Assembly: GCA_030323885.1 (NCBI GenBank)
Contig: CM059187.1
Span: forward strand, 133,574,029-133,638,028
Source of the DNA: Branchipolynoe longqiensis
Taxonomy: Eukaryota > Annelida > Polychaeta > Phyllodocida > Polynoidae
Direction: 5' to 3'
Length of the DNA stretch: 64,000 bases
Positions 1 to 10,584 of the stretch are shown piece by piece. The stretch's first letter is position 1; each line of letters begins with the position of its first letter. The notes under the pieces are model-generated. The model was not told the origin of the DNA. It worked only from the letters and a program-made list of their open reading frames with translations, and did not search any database. Both the position numbers and the translations under genes were made by a program.

Positions 1-685
1 GTTTGAGGTTGGGAGGTGGATGTGGGTGCGGGTATGGAGAGATGTTAGGGTTGGGAGGTGGGAGTGGGTGCTGGTACGGACAGTTGTTGGGGTTGGGAGG
101 TGGATGTGGGTGCAGGTATGGAGAGATGTTAGGGTTGGGAGGTGGGTGTGGGTGCGGATATGGAGAGATATTGGGGTTGGGAGGTGGGTGTGGGTGCGGG
201 TATGGAGAGATGTTAGGGTTGGGAGGTGGATGTGGGTGCGGGTATGGAGAGATATTGGGGTTGGGAGGTGGGTGTGGGTGCTGGTGCGGACAGTTGTTGG
301 GGTTAGGAGGCGGGTGTGGGTGCGGGTATGGAGAGATGTTGAGGTTGGGAGGTGGGTGTGGGTGCTTGTGAGGAGAATTGTTGGGGTTGGGAGGTGGGTG
401 TGAGTGTGGGTATGGACAAATGTTGGGGTTGGGAGGTGTGTGTGTGTGCAGCTGAGGAGAATTATTAGGGTTGGGAGGTGGGTGTGTGTGCTGGTGTGAA
501 GAGATGTTGGGGTTGGGAGGTAGGTGTTGGTGCCTGTGCGGACAGTTGTTGGGGTTCGGAGGTGGGAGTGGGTGCTGGTGTGAAGAGTTGTTGGGGTTGG
601 GAGTAGGTGTAGGTGCCAGTGCGGAGAGTTGGTAGGGTTGGGAGGTGGGTGTGGGTGCTGGTGCGGACAGTTGTTGGGGTGTGTG
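1..685. repeat. 42-bp G-rich minisatellite
   Basis: About 16 tandem copies of a 42-bp unit built on GTTGGGAGGTGGGTGTGGGT followed by a variable GCGGGTATGGAGAGAT or GCTGGTGCGGACAGTT half. Unit starts at 7, 49 and 91 fix the period. Because 42 is a multiple of three, two overlapping frames stay open (3-371 and 20-403) and give Gly/Val/Trp-rich translations. I treat these as artefacts. The array probably continues to the left of the window. Confidence 0.93.
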
Positions 686-689
686 GGTG

Positions 690-1670
690 TGGTATGTGGG
701 AGGGGTGAGGCGCTCAGTGCGATAGTGGGTACACTGAGCTGCTCGCAGTGGGCGCGATATAACTCGGTATAGTCAGATTCCATTTTCAATAACTCATGTT
801 TGGCGCAGTTGGCAGTGGGGAGCGCCGCGGTGGCGGAAGCGTTGGCGGTGGCGGGACTGGCGGCGGCGGAGGCGGCGGGGGTGGCGGCGGCGCGGAATGC
901 TCTGAGTCGACCTTCAACGCGATGGCCACTGGCTTCTAATTTTAGTCTAACACACTATCTGCTCGGATGGCTTTGAAAAGAAACTGCACAGTGCACTGAC
1001 TATGAGAAAAAAAAAGAGACTAAGCTCCACCAACTCCGATATTACTGGGTGTGAAATGTAGGCGCGTGTTGGAGGAAGGGGGGCATGGGGGAAGGGGTGC
1101 GAGTGGGTATGAATGGAAGTCGGGCAGGATGAGGAGGAGGAGGAGGAGGAGGTGGAGGAATAGAGGACAGAGAGGGGATGGGTGTGTTTTAGCGCTGGTT
1201 TCTGTCGTGCAATGCCCTCTGCTAAGCCACTAAGTTCAACCACACCAGCCCGCCGCAACCAGCGTGAATTATACAAGGGAGCGTCACCCATAAACGTTGA
1301 ACCATTTCAATTTCACAGGATGCTGGGTACCAGCCAATCCGGAGCAGCATCCATTGTTAACCAGGATGAATAAATAAATTTGTAAAAGATAAACAAAATT
1401 AAAATGTAAATAACAAAAATAGAAAATAAGGTGCAAGACTCCCCGGGGGGCTGTTTATATGCATGCATGGATAGAGTTGGGGAGGAGAGGGTCTGTAGGG
1501 ATACAGACATTGATGCAATTGCCAATGGCTGCTTTGGTAAGCTCATGTATGTACATACACAAGTGGCCTGGTTGTAGAGCAGACTGGATGGGCTGAATCT
1601 CAGTGTACCGCTACCACCCAGTACTCATACCACCTCCCTAGTAGCCTCTCAGTCAGATGTGGCGTAGGAT
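690..1670. other. Single-copy stretch with a GGC-rich tract, no gene seen
   Basis: Contains a GGC/GCG trinucleotide-rich tract (about 820-897), a GAG-rich tract (1130-1155) and otherwise unremarkable sequence. A 47-codon glycine-rich frame (796-939) covers the GGC tract but has no recognisable domain. No splice-supported gene is visible. Confidence 0.5.
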
Positions 1671-1728
1671 AGTTGGTTGGTTGTTGGAGTGTTATGTCCT
1701 GGCAACATCTAAGGTCATATCAGGACGG
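1671..1728 (-). mobile_element. SINE family A, 3' tail fragment
   Basis: Only the terminal 58 bp of the family A SINE, in reverse orientation: GTTGGTTGTTGGAG, then the conserved TATGTCCTGGCAACATCTAA segment and TCATATCAGGACGG. The head and body are absent. Confidence 0.8.
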
Positions 1729-1734
1729 TATATA

Positions 1735-1980
1735 GTGTAATATATAATATATAATATACCCACTCTTCCTCCACACGGCATAAATGGAAGTATTGGAGGG
1801 ATGTGAGGGGAGGAGGAAGAGGGGGGATAATAGGAGGCGTTAGGAATGATGGGGGGTGTGGGGGGGGTCTCTGAGGGCAGCACTCAGGCAGAAGTATGCA
1901 TCTTGCATCTTGCATTTCCCAGGTGGTATCTACCAAACACGGATGTGCTCGGATTTAAGGTATTCAACATTCCTCCGCAG
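1735..1980. other. Single-copy stretch with an AT palindrome and a purine tract
   Basis: ATATAATATATAATATA lies at about 1740-1757, followed by a G/A-rich tract around 1790-1870. Nothing coding is recognisable. Confidence 0.4.
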
Positions 1981-2311
1981 TGGCTGTGGTGGCCGAATCG
2001 GTAGAGTGCGGGCTTGACGTGCGGGTGCGGGAGATCGAGAGTTTGGTTCCCGGTCGAAGCAAAGCAATGACTTATAAAGTTGATACTTGTCGCTTCCTAG
2101 CCTGGTGCTAGGCCTTAATAGGATAGCGCAATGACTGGTTATTTCAGTGTCAGGGTAATGTGACTGGGTGGGATATTGGATCATAGTGCCAGTGGCTTGA
2201 TTTCCCAGTGGGGCAGCAATATAAATCATATGTGTGCACTGTCGCAAGTCGGTAGCTGTGCTGATGTTACCTTAGATGTTGCCAGGGCATAAAACTCCAA
2301 CAACCAACCAA
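1981..2311 (+). mobile_element. SINE family A, near full length
   Basis: The tRNA-like head has an A-box match TGGCCGAATCGG (about 1989-2000) and a B-box-like GTTTGGTTCC near 2040. The conserved family A body follows (GATACTTGTCGCTTCCTAGC, GTGACTGGGTGGGATATTGG, CCCAGTGGGGCAGC), and the copy ends in ACTCCAACAACCAACCAA. Order and length match the other full copies (about 330 bp). It is presumably transcribed by Pol III when active and mobilised by a LINE; this is family knowledge, not shown here. Confidence 0.88.
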
Positions 2312-2389
2312 TACTCCCCCGCCCGCTTTGCCCCACCCTCCCGCCCATCCCCAACAACCGTACCAGGTTTAAGGGTGGTGTTAGGTACC

Positions 2390-2780
2390 GATTAGGTCCA
2401 AATCTATTCAATGCTATCATATTTTAGAATTACATACTCAAAAAGTGAAATTTGATCAAATTAACCCTAACATCGAAACGATATCAACCCCGCTGCCAAA
2501 CTTTGGTCAAATTAAACCAAAAATCGAGCCGATATTAACGCCACTGCCGCCGCCGCCGCCGCCACCGCATCAGCGGTGATATTGGCAAATAGCGGCGCTC
2601 GTCGGGAACAGGCTCAGAGGGGTTTCCCAAATCTATAAATAACTGCTAGGTTAGCTAACACCACTGCGCTTTGGACACGTACATATGCCATGACCCATTT
2701 CCCAACACCGGCATTAGCTAACCCGGCTGCGATCCTTAACTCCGGAGCCGATAAAAAGTTGTTCATACATATGGCCCTGG
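2390..2780 (+). mobile_element. Degraded copy of the GGGCCCGTATTCATG MITE family
   Basis: Shares with the element at 10778-11500 the segment CAAATCTATTCAATGC, AAGTGAAATTT.ATCAAATTA, a CCG/GCC-rich stretch and CCCAAATCTATAAATAACT, in the same order. The left terminal repeat is not recognisable; the right end retains TGGCCCTGG. It lies between two family A SINEs. Confidence 0.7.
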
Positions 2781-2958
2781 GATGTGGTGGTTGAATCGGT
2801 TAGAGCGCAGACTTCCTGTGTGGAAGATTGAGAGTCAATCCAATGGCTTACAAAATGTATACTTGTCGCTACCTAGCCTAGCCTGGTGCTCTGCATTACT
2901 AGGATAGGGCAAGGACTGGTTGGCGCAGTGTCATGATAATGTGACTGAGTGGGATATC
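2781..2958 (+). mobile_element. SINE family A, 3'-truncated
   Basis: Head with GTGGTTGAATCGGTTAGAGC, then GTATACTTGTCGCTACCTAG and GTGACTGAGTGGGATATCCC. Sequence after the GGGATATC segment is not SINE. The copy touches the degraded MITE on its left. Confidence 0.82.
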
Positions 2959-2959
2959 C

Positions 2960-3580
2960 CACAATCTACCAAAAAGGGATTCGTACGCTCAACTCATTTG
3001 GTCATGAATAGCAATGCAACTCAGGGTTCAGGCACAAACACCGAGAAGCCCGATCTGGTCCCAAATGAAACTATTGACTATCACACTTGAGCTGAAGCTG
3101 CCATCATTCTGATAATCAAATCGATTCTTTCACGAAGCTGCAATCCCTACTCATATGAATTGCTAGACTTAACGGAATGCACATCAATCGGCGTTAATTG
3201 GGCTGCTTAATGTCCCCTCTGCATTCAAGGATGGCTCTTCACATAATGAGGTGTGTTCACCTTTCTGCAAATATCTGCAATAAACATACCCTGGTGCTGC
3301 ATGTCTAGACCTGAAGCCTTTAAGTGGCAGCCAAGAAGCACATTTAATCTTATATGTGAGGCGCCATATCGGCATGCCAAGTTTCTAATATTTTCTCTAA
3401 TGCTCCGGGTCACATACGCATTAGAGGACATAGTTGAAAGTAGGTGAACTTAGTGGGGGCTAACGTGGGTCAAACGTGGTGTAAGTATGTTAAACTACGT
3501 TGAAATACATTAAGGTAGGGAAGGTTTTGGTACAGATAAGTATGTTATGGTACAGATAAATAGATTACGGTACAGATGCC
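2960..3580. other. Single-copy stretch, no gene seen
   Basis: Balanced composition with no long open frame except short spurious ones, and no match to the other repeat families. From about 3440 the sequence grades into GTTAAACTACGTTGAAATAC-like words that anticipate the decamer region to the right. Confidence 0.4.
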
Positions 3581-3584
3581 GCTA

Positions 3585-4640
3585 CGTTCAACTATGTTAG
3601 CCTCCACTACGTTCACATATATCCACTAACAGCTATGTGACCAGGGTTTGTCTGAGTATGCAGGAGTATGCAGGAGTATGCTAGAGTATGCTAGAGTATG
3701 CTAGATTATGCTAGAATATGCTGGGGTATGTTAGCATCACGGATGCAAATTCAGCCTCTAACATAGCGCTCTTTTGAACATGTCAAACAAATAAATTGGA
3801 CATCACAGCTCAGCCACATTATTACCAAGTTAACATCATGGACAAGTATGGATGCTGGTATGTTCAACTACGTTCAACTATGTTAGCCTCCACTACATTC
3901 AACAAGTCCACTGACGTATGGGGACGTAGATGAACGTAGTGGAGGCTAACATAGTTGAACGTAGTTGAACATAGCGGAGGCTAACATAGTTGAACGTAGT
4001 TGAACGTGGTTGAACGTAGTTGAACGTAGTTGAACGTAGTTGAACGTAGTTGAACGTAGTTGAACGTAGTTGAACATAGTTGAACATAGTTGAACATAGT
4101 GCAACGTAGCGGCATCAATACTTATCCATGATGAGAACATGATAAGAATGTGTGTGGGCCGTGAGTTCCGATTTAAGATGTGGACGTGTTCAAAAGAGAG
4201 GTACGTCGGAGGCGGACGTATCCTCAGTGATGATAACGTACTCTAGCATACTCTAGCATACTCTAGCGTACTCTAGCATACTATAGCATACTCTGGCATA
4301 CTCTAGCATACTCTAGCATACTTCTTAATGTACTCTAGCATACTCTAGCATCCTCTAGCGTACCCTAGCATACTTTGACCCAAACAAAACCATGGCCGTT
4401 CTGCCGTGGTCACATAGACGTATTGGACATGGTGGAGGATAACGTAGTTCAACTTAATTCGACGTACTTGGACATACCGGAATCCATACCGTAATGTACC
4501 AGCATCCATACCATAATGTATTTATCCGAAGTATTAGGTGGGTGATCAACCAAAGCCTGCCGTACCTTAACGTATTTGAATGTAGTGACAGCACGTTTCA
4601 CCCACGTTAATCTATCCTACCTTCAACTACCTTCAACTAC
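3585..4640. repeat. Bidirectional decamer region
   Basis: Two 10-bp satellites are interleaved. GAGTATGCTA units occupy about 3655-3730, and the reverse complement (TACTCTAGCA) occupies about 4228-4378. GTTGAACGTA units run at 3950-4105, while TTCAACTACG occurs at 3585-3600, 3863-3890 and again at 4620-4655. The block GGAGGCTAACATAGTTGAAC (3943-3962) is mirrored by its complement at 3868-3894. Confidence 0.9.
3859..3975. repeat. Inverted repeat with about 45-bp arms
   Basis: The left arm (about 3859-3904, containing CTATGTTAGCCTCCACTAC) pairs with the right arm (about 3930-3975, containing GTAGTGGAGGCTAACATAG) across a loop of roughly 25 nt. It could extrude as a cruciform or fold as a hairpin RNA. 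No coding sequence is present. Confidence 0.85.
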
Positions 4641-4689
4641 GTTTAACTACGTTCACTAACGTGTATGTGACCAGGGCTTCAGGGTCATG

Positions 4690-5030
4690 CATGAAGTATG
4701 CTACTATTGTTTGGGTTAGTTCATTCCTATATCACGCTCCGCCTCTGTCAATGTCCAAAGTGGGCAAGTGTGTGGCAGAATGCCTGTCGATGTAATCTCC
4801 TGCCGATTTAATAAGGAACAGACTTAGAAACTGTACAGGGTCTGACAGAAAAACCTCCCACATTTGCAGATAAACAAAAAGGCCTAGGAAAAGGTTATTC
4901 AATAAATATATTAATAATCTGTTAAATGAAGGGATACAGTTTGTTTTTATTTGGTTTTGAAAATGATATAAGTAATGACAAGACAGGAGTGGTATAATTT
5001 GCATTTACTCAATCAGAATGTAAAATATTC
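4690..5030. other. AT-rich single-copy stretch, no gene seen
   Basis: Low-complexity AT-rich sequence. The reverse-strand frame at 4732-5004 (90 codons) is hydrophobic, lacks any recognised domain and is typical of chance frames in AT-rich DNA. Confidence 0.35.
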
Positions 5031-5032
5031 GA

Positions 5033-5524
5033 TATTAAAGCATTGGTGGGGGAATGCAAATGTTCTATTATGAAACAGGTATACGTGACCAGGTGCATAT
5101 ATGTGTTTATGTAGATGCTTGATTGATAGGTAAATAGACATAGTGGTGCTGGCAGGACTGTGTCTAAGGGGCACTCAGAGCCCTACACACTACCCCCTCC
5201 CCCCTCTGCTAGTTAGCATCACCACACTCAGGCTCAAGGCAGGTGGTGGCCAGGGGAGCTACACAGCTTGGTGGTGGTGGGCAGATCACTGGTAACCATG
5301 GGGACCAGGAATGCTGGATCCCTATTGGTAGAGCTAAGAATGCTTGTTTCCCATTGGGGGAAAAGGGTGGGGTGATACTCTACAATGAACCCATGTACCA
5401 TATAAATAATAAACCAGAGGGCTTGACTCTCTCTCTTCTATCACACCTTATACTCTTCCTTTCTCTTTGTCTGTATTGATTTCACTATAGCATGCCTACA
5501 CAAACACAGATTCGAGCCGTAGAC
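5033..5524 (+). mobile_element. Copy of the CTGTCTCAAAAGG TIR element, longer internal form
   Basis: Aligns in order with the internal part of the element at 40476-40993: GGGGGAATGCAAATGTTCTAT, AAATAGACATAG.GGTGCTG, AAGGGGCACTCAG, CATCACCACACTCAGG, TGCCTACACAA.CACA. It contains an extra roughly 220 bp (about 5246-5465) absent from the 40-kb copy, so one copy is an internal deletion derivative of the other. The terminal repeats are missing here. Confidence 0.72.
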
Positions 5525-5536
5525 TTTACACTGGGA

Positions 5537-5650
5537 CAGGTAGCAATAAGTATCAATTTTGTAAGTTATATGATTGACTCGGCTGGGATTCAAACTCACA
5601 ACTTTCCGCACTGGAAGCCAGCGCTCTACCGATTGGACTACCACATCCAG
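5537..5650 (-). mobile_element. SINE family A, head fragment
   Basis: Reverse-oriented tRNA-like head (GCGCTCTACCGATTGGACTA, the complement of the A-box region), the B-box region GGGATTCAAACTC, and the start of the body (AGCAATAAGTATCAATTTTG). It abuts the TIR element on its left. Confidence 0.8.
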
Positions 5651-5962
5651 TAAGAAGAAAATCGATTTTGATGGAATACTGGTAGTTGTGAAAATCAAGG
5701 TCAAACCAATATAGCGAATCAGTGTCAATTTTTGACTCGTACTAAATAAAATGTAAGTTTATTTTGTTATGCTTGGGCATTTCCTGTTGTTATGGTCACA
5801 CTTATAATTTCAGTGAATTGGCCGTGTTGTAACTGGGTGTGATCTCTTTAGACTCAGTATTGCAGCCCTGCGCACTTCACACACGCCAAGTAATACTATC
5901 AATTATCATGTACTCAGAGATATGCAATCAGGAATCAGGTCATGGTTAGGCTCCCTTAAGGA

Positions 5963-6261
5963 TTTGGTTGCTTGCTGGAGTTTTACGTCACCGACATGTG
6001 ACAGTGCGCACTCATGGTAACTTTATAGTGATGCACCACTGGAAGACCAGGCTGCCAGCACCATGACCCAATATCCCACCTAATCACATTATCCTGACAG
6101 CAATCTAACCACTCTTTGCCCTATCCTATTAATGCCAAGCACCAAGCGTGGACACAACAAGTACAAATTTGGTAAGTTATTCATTTGACTCGACCGGGAA
6201 TTGAAGTCCAGATGTCGCACACTGGAAGGCTTGCGCTCCAAGGATTTGGCCACCACACGCG
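5963..6261 (-). mobile_element. SINE family A, near full length
   Basis: Reverse orientation from the tail (TTGGTTGCTTGCTGGAG) through GACAGTGCGCACTCATGG and TATCCTATTAATGCCAAGC to the head (GCGCTCCAAGGATTTGGCCAC). Several substitutions indicate an older copy. Confidence 0.85.
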
Positions 6262-6556
6262 GTCCTTTAAAGTTGCTGGCTTTGGAGTCAGGAACCAGTG
6301 CTAGATCAATGTACTGCGCGTTGAGACCTCAATCTCATCTCAGAGTTGACCCCATCACGCAGCCACCTCATTATCCAACCCCTAAATGCTGACCCGGATA
6401 AATGGGGTTGCACTGTATTAACACAAATTATTCAGACTATAAATGATTGAGCGCCCGCCTTCTCTTTTGGTATGCCGTGGGATTAGAACCCGTGGTGGAG
6501 GGCATGGTCGCCAAGGCAAACCAATGGCTTAACACTTGACACTTGCTCCTACCCCC

Positions 6557-6609
6557 CGTCCTGATATGACCTTAGATGTTGCTAGGACGTAAAACAACAA
6601 CAAACAAAC
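6557..6609 (+). mobile_element. SINE family A, 3' tail fragment
   Basis: CCGTCCTGATATGACCTTAG, ATGTTGCTAGGACGTAAAAC and (CAA)n only. Confidence 0.8.
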
Positions 6610-6633
6610 TGTTCCTACCTAGCCTGGCATTCG

Positions 6634-6712
6634 GCAACGATGAGTAGAATGAAGAAGACTGAGGAATTGAAATGTCCCCTGCTTAATCAACTAATGTACA
6701 AACAAAAGACTA
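6634..6712 (+). mobile_element. SINE-like family C, tail fragment
   Basis: GAATGAAGAAGACTGAGGAA and TCCCCTGCTTAATCAACTAA followed by ACAAACAAAAG match the end of the family C copy at 32190-32415. Confidence 0.65.
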
Positions 6713-6729
6713 TACTTATTGATAAATGG

Positions 6730-7250
6730 TTGGGTGGGGTGGAATGTCCGTTTGTCTGTCTGTCCGGTTGTCGGTGAGTCAATGCGACTCTGCCAATATA
6801 CCATCGGTACTAACACACTGGCCATTACCCCAAACCCCCCCTCCCTCCTCCCCCTTCCGCCTTAACTCACCCCCCCCCCACACACACACATACAACCTCA
6901 GCCCCCTAACACACACACAACCCGTGTTCCACCCTACATCATGATAATGCAGTCGCGACGTCCGATAATGGCATTTTGGCCACGAGCCACGGTCGACATT
7001 GTCACATCAATTGTGATAGAAGGCAGGCTACCCCAACCCCCCAACCCCCCTATGCACTTCCGGTGCAATGAGACTCGCCATTCCCATGATGCAATGGAAT
7101 AATGGCGGACATCTGGGAAACATTACCAGTCCCCTCGGATACCGCCTACCCTCCAACCACAGCCCTCAACCATCGGCACTCAGCCCTCCCACCACACTTT
7201 TTTGTTTTTAGGCTGATTTGTCCCCTCTCTTGATGCTTCACTTGGGGTCT
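6730..7250. other. Low-complexity and single-copy stretch
   Basis: C-rich and CA-rich tracts (6830-6920, 7025-7050) with intervening single-copy sequence. No gene recognised. Confidence 0.4.
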
Positions 7251-7254
7251 TGGA

Positions 7255-7830
7255 GTGTATTTTGGTGGGATGGGGCTAAGGGGTGCGAGGAGGGAAAGGG
7301 AGTAAGTGAGTTGGGAGGGAGGGGAGGTCAGGGGGGGGGGAGTAAGGGAGTTGGGATGGGATAGGGTGTAAGGGAGTGTAAGGGGCTAAGGGGGGAGGGG
7401 GACTAAGGGAGTTGGGAGGAGGTGGGGGTAAGGGGCAGGGAAGGGGAGTAAGTGAGTTGGGAGGGAGGCGGTGTAAGGGGGGAGTAAGGGAGTTGAGAGG
7501 GGGTAGGGTGTAAGGGAGTTCTGGGGGGAGGGGCTAAGGGGAGAGGGGGGTAAGGGAGTTGGGATGGGGTAGGGTGTAAGGGAGTTGTGGGGGGAGGGGG
7601 TAAGGGGGGTAGGGGAAGTAAGGGAGTTGGGAGGGGGTAGGGTGTAAGGGAGTTGTGGGGGGAGGGGCTAAGGGGGGAAGGGGAGTAGGGGAGTTGGGAG
7701 GGGGTAGGGAGTAAGTGAGTTGGGAGGAGGTGGGGTTAAGTGGCAGAGAAAGAGAGTAAGTGAGTTGGGAGGGGGTAGGGAGTAATGGAATGTGTGTGTG
7801 TGTGGGGGGGGGGGGGTTATGGCGATTAGG
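7255..7830. repeat. G-rich minisatellite
   Basis: Imperfect tandem units built from GTAAGGGAGTTGGGAGGGGG, TAGGGTGTAAGGGAGTTG and GGGGCTAAGGGG words. Strong purine strand bias on the plus strand; ends in a (TG)n plus G run at 7790-7816. Confidence 0.88.
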
Positions 7831-7910
7831 CGTGTTACGACAAACTGAATGTTGTGAACCTGGAAAGTGGTTGGGGGAGGATAAATAAATTGGTAGTTTG
7901 TTCTGATTTT

Positions 7911-8098
7911 ACGTGCTAGAAACATCTAAGGTCATATGCGCATGGGTACTGACTTGTGATAGCACGCACATATGATGACTTTATAGTGCTGAACCACTGA
8001 GACACCAAGTCGCATTTTCCTGATACTGAGCAACTCAGTGTTTGTCATATCTTATTAATGCCAAGCACCGGACCAGGCAGCGACACATATAACATTTA
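7911..8098 (-). mobile_element. SINE family A, internally divergent copy
   Basis: Reverse-oriented tail and body (AACATCTAAGGTCATAT, TTTATAGTGCTGAACCACTG, TATCTTATTAATGCCAAGC, GCAGCGACACATATAAC). The tRNA-like head is missing, so the copy is 5'-truncated. Confidence 0.82.
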
Positions 8099-8227
8099 TT
8101 TTGGCATTCCTTTGTCATGTGAGAGAGAACGGTACAGCGAGAGAGGGGTAAACGTCGTGATATATCGCAGGATAAGAGATGCTGGAAGTTGTGGTGGATA
8201 GAGCAGGGGAGGGCAAAAGAGGTAGGA

Positions 8228-8770
8228 GGCATATGGTTGGTGAATATGGCAATACGTTAGATACATATGGCGATGTGGTTCGAACATAATATATGAATAT
8301 GGTTGGTGAATATGGCAATATGTTTTATGCATATGACGATGTGGTTAGCAAATTTTATATGAATATGGTTGGTGAATATGGCAATATGGGTGGTGAAGTG
8401 TGGCAATATGATTGGTGCATGTGACAATATGGTTAGGGAATATGAACATGGTTGACTAATATGGAAATATGGTTGATGCATATGACAATGTGGTTAGCGG
8501 ATATGAATATGGTTGACGAATATGGCATTATGGTTCATGCGTATGACAATGTGGATAGTGAATATGAATATGGTTGGCGAGTATGGCGAGTGTGGTGAAG
8601 TAAGGACATATGGTTGGGGCATATGGCAATGTGCTTAGCAAAGATAAATATGGTGGGCGAATATGCCAATATGGTTGGTGCATAAAGAAATATGGTCGCT
8701 GCATATGACAATTTGGTTTGCAAATATGAATATGGTTGGCGAAGATGGACATAGTGTTGGTGAATATCAG
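8228..8770. repeat. 66-bp A/T/G-rich tandem array
   Basis: Units begin with GGTTGGTGAATATGGCAATA at 8235, 8301 and 8367, a period of 66 bp. Each unit consists of two related half-units containing GCATATGACAATGTGGTTAG. Units further right are more diverged. Overlapping reverse-strand frames rich in His, Ile and Pro reflect the repeat only. Confidence 0.9.
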
Positions 8771-9330
8771 TGGAGACTATACCACAAAACCAACCCCTTC
8801 TGTTATATTCGCGGAGTGATAAGACAATGTTGTACTTATACAGTGTGGATTGGTTCTAGATTACTCTAGAAGCTTGACAGTTCCTAGAAGCAGAAGATAA
8901 CATCGTTAGATAGCCTGGTTTTCAGTTTGGGACCCAAGAGTGATGACGCACAGTGTGTGTATAGTTGCTGACCCTGCTCTTGTACAGTGTGTGTTTCGTT
9001 GGTGGCACTGCTCTTGTACAGTGTGTGTATAGCTGGGGGCACTGTTATTGTACATTGTGTATAGTTGGTGGCACTGCTCTTGTACAGTGTGTGTATAGCT
9101 GGGGGCACTGTGATTGTACATTGTGTATAGCTGGTGATACTGCTCTTGTACAGTGTGTGTATATCTGGGGGCGCTGTTATAGTACGTTGTGTATAGATGG
9201 TGATACTGCTCTTGCACAGTGTGTGTATAGCTGGGGGCACTGTTATTGTACATTGTGTATAGATGGTGAATCTGCTCTTGTACAGTGTGTGTATAGCTGG
9301 GGGAACTGTTATTGTACATTGTGTATAGAT

Positions 9331-9733
9331 ATAAAAGCTGCATGCCTTCATGATGTGACATCTGTGTTCAATCATGAGGCTAACCTGGAAGGACAAAGTG
9401 ACAAATAAAGAAATACTCGAACAGACCAGGCTGCCCTCTATGGAAGATCTTCTGATCAAAATGAATCTCCAGTGGACTGGACACCTCATGAGGATGTCAT
9501 CAGACAGGCTACCAAAGCAGATCCTCTATTTTCAACTGTCTTCTGGTTACAGAAAGAGAGGGCGCCCTCGTCTCCAGTTCAAGGAGACCATCAAGAGAAA
9601 CCTGAAGCTGAGAGACATTAAGACTGACTCATGGACATCACTCTCACAGCAGAGAGCTAAAAGGAGAGTGGCAGTCAAGTAATGAAAGCAGTATTTGTCG
9701 CATTGCGACTGACAGCATGATGATGATGATGAT
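9331..9733 (+). mobile_element. LINE 3'-end fragment, 5'-truncated
   Basis: Nearly identical to the 3' end of the LINE at 63573-63970. It encodes the C-terminal part of the ORF2-type polyprotein (frame 9374-9682, 102 codons, ending GRPRLQFKET...WTSLSQQRAKRRVAVK), followed by a short 3' UTR and (GAT)n tail. GTATAGAT occurs immediately before the insert (9323-9330) and after it (9734-9741), consistent with an 8-bp target-site duplication. Here the frame is intact where the right-end copy has a stop in place of the Trp codon. Confidence 0.9.
9374..9682 (+). pseudogene. C-terminal remnant of a LINE ORF2 protein
   Basis: 102 codons with no stop, covering only the region downstream of the reverse transcriptase catalytic core. 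Motifs seen are WKDKVTNKEIL, the TGHLMRMSSDRLPKQILYF segment common near the C-terminus of this LINE type, and the basic RGRPRLQFKE block. Without endonuclease and RT domains it cannot be active. Confidence 0.85.
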
Positions 9734-9873
9734 GTATAGATGGCAATACTGCTCCTATACCGTGTGTGTATAGCTCGGGGCACTGTTTTTGTACATTGTG
9801 CATAGATGGTGATACTGCTCTTGTACAGTGTGTGTATAGCTGGGGGCTCTGTTATTGTACATTGTGTATATAT

Positions 9874-9929
9874 TTGTTTGTTTGTTGTTATTTACGTCCT
9901 AGCAACATATAAGGTCATATCAGGACGGG
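9874..9929 (-). mobile_element. SINE family A, 3' tail fragment
   Basis: TTGTTTGTTTGTTGTTATTT, ACGTCCTAGCAACATATAAG and GTCATATCAGGACGGG inside the 66-bp array. A very short, strongly 5'-truncated insertion. Confidence 0.78.
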
Positions 9930-10109
9930 GTGTGTATAGATGGTGATACTGCTCTTGAACAGTGTGTATATAGTTAGCGCCACTGCAGTGTGTGCATAGC
10001 AGGTGGCGCATCCGTGTACATAGCTGATGGCACTCCTCTGGTACAGTGTGTGCATGACTGGTAGCACTGTATTGTACTGTGTGTATATCTTATGACACTG
10101 CTATTGTAC

Positions 10110-10580
10110 AGGGTAGGGTGAATATGGGTTATTCTCCAAAACTGGTCTACGCGTTACGATGCTGATAATTAAGTCTTTCTTGTATTGATAGCAAGTCAAA
10201 TAATTATTCTAGCCTCTGTATATTAGATATGTTAGCAGTTCAACATGTATTGAATCTATTCCACAAATCAAAGTATACTTGTATGATTTTGTGCTAGATA
10301 GTGAAAATTTGAATATGTATATATTGATATCATGCACTTAGACACACTTTTTCCAACTTTTTTTCAACTTTTTTCAACTTTTTTCTTGTAAGATAACATT
10401 ATTTGCTTAACTATAATCAATCAAATAGTTGGTGACACTCCTATTGTAAAATGTTTACATAACTGGTGGTACTGCGCCGATACAGTGTGTGCATAACTGG
10501 TCGCACTGTTCCACGAAGACGTATGCTTAATTGAAGGTGTCAGGTTTCCCTGCAGAAGCAGAGTATAATTGACTGTGGCA
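10110..10580. other. AT-rich stretch with traces of the 66-bp array, no gene seen
   Basis: Contains repeated CAACTTTTTT words at 10350-10385 and diverged 66-bp-type words again at 10430-10510 (CGATACAGTGTGTGCATAAC), suggesting that the array once extended further. Confidence 0.45.
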
Positions 10581-10584
10581 GCTT

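Larger units (their letters stand above)
8940..10110. repeat. 66-bp CTCTTGTACAGTGTGTG tandem array, split by insertions
   Basis: Unit starts at 9011, 9077 and 9143 give a 66-bp period. Each unit is a dimer of ACTGCTCTTGTACAGTGTG and ACTGTTATTGTACATTGTG half-units. The array is interrupted by a LINE 3' fragment (9331-9733) and a SINE A tail (9874-9929), and decays after about 9960. The frames of 147, 151 and 201 codons here arise because 66 is divisible by three. Confidence 0.92.

Noticed and set aside
1..690. Telomere-like TTAGGG words in the left array
   Set aside because: TTAGGG appears only as part of a 42-bp unit and not in tandem; this is a minisatellite.
796..939. 47-codon glycine-rich frame over a GGC tract
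   Set aside because: Trinucleotide repeat expansion explains it; no signal peptide, domain or flanking coding sequence supports a gene.
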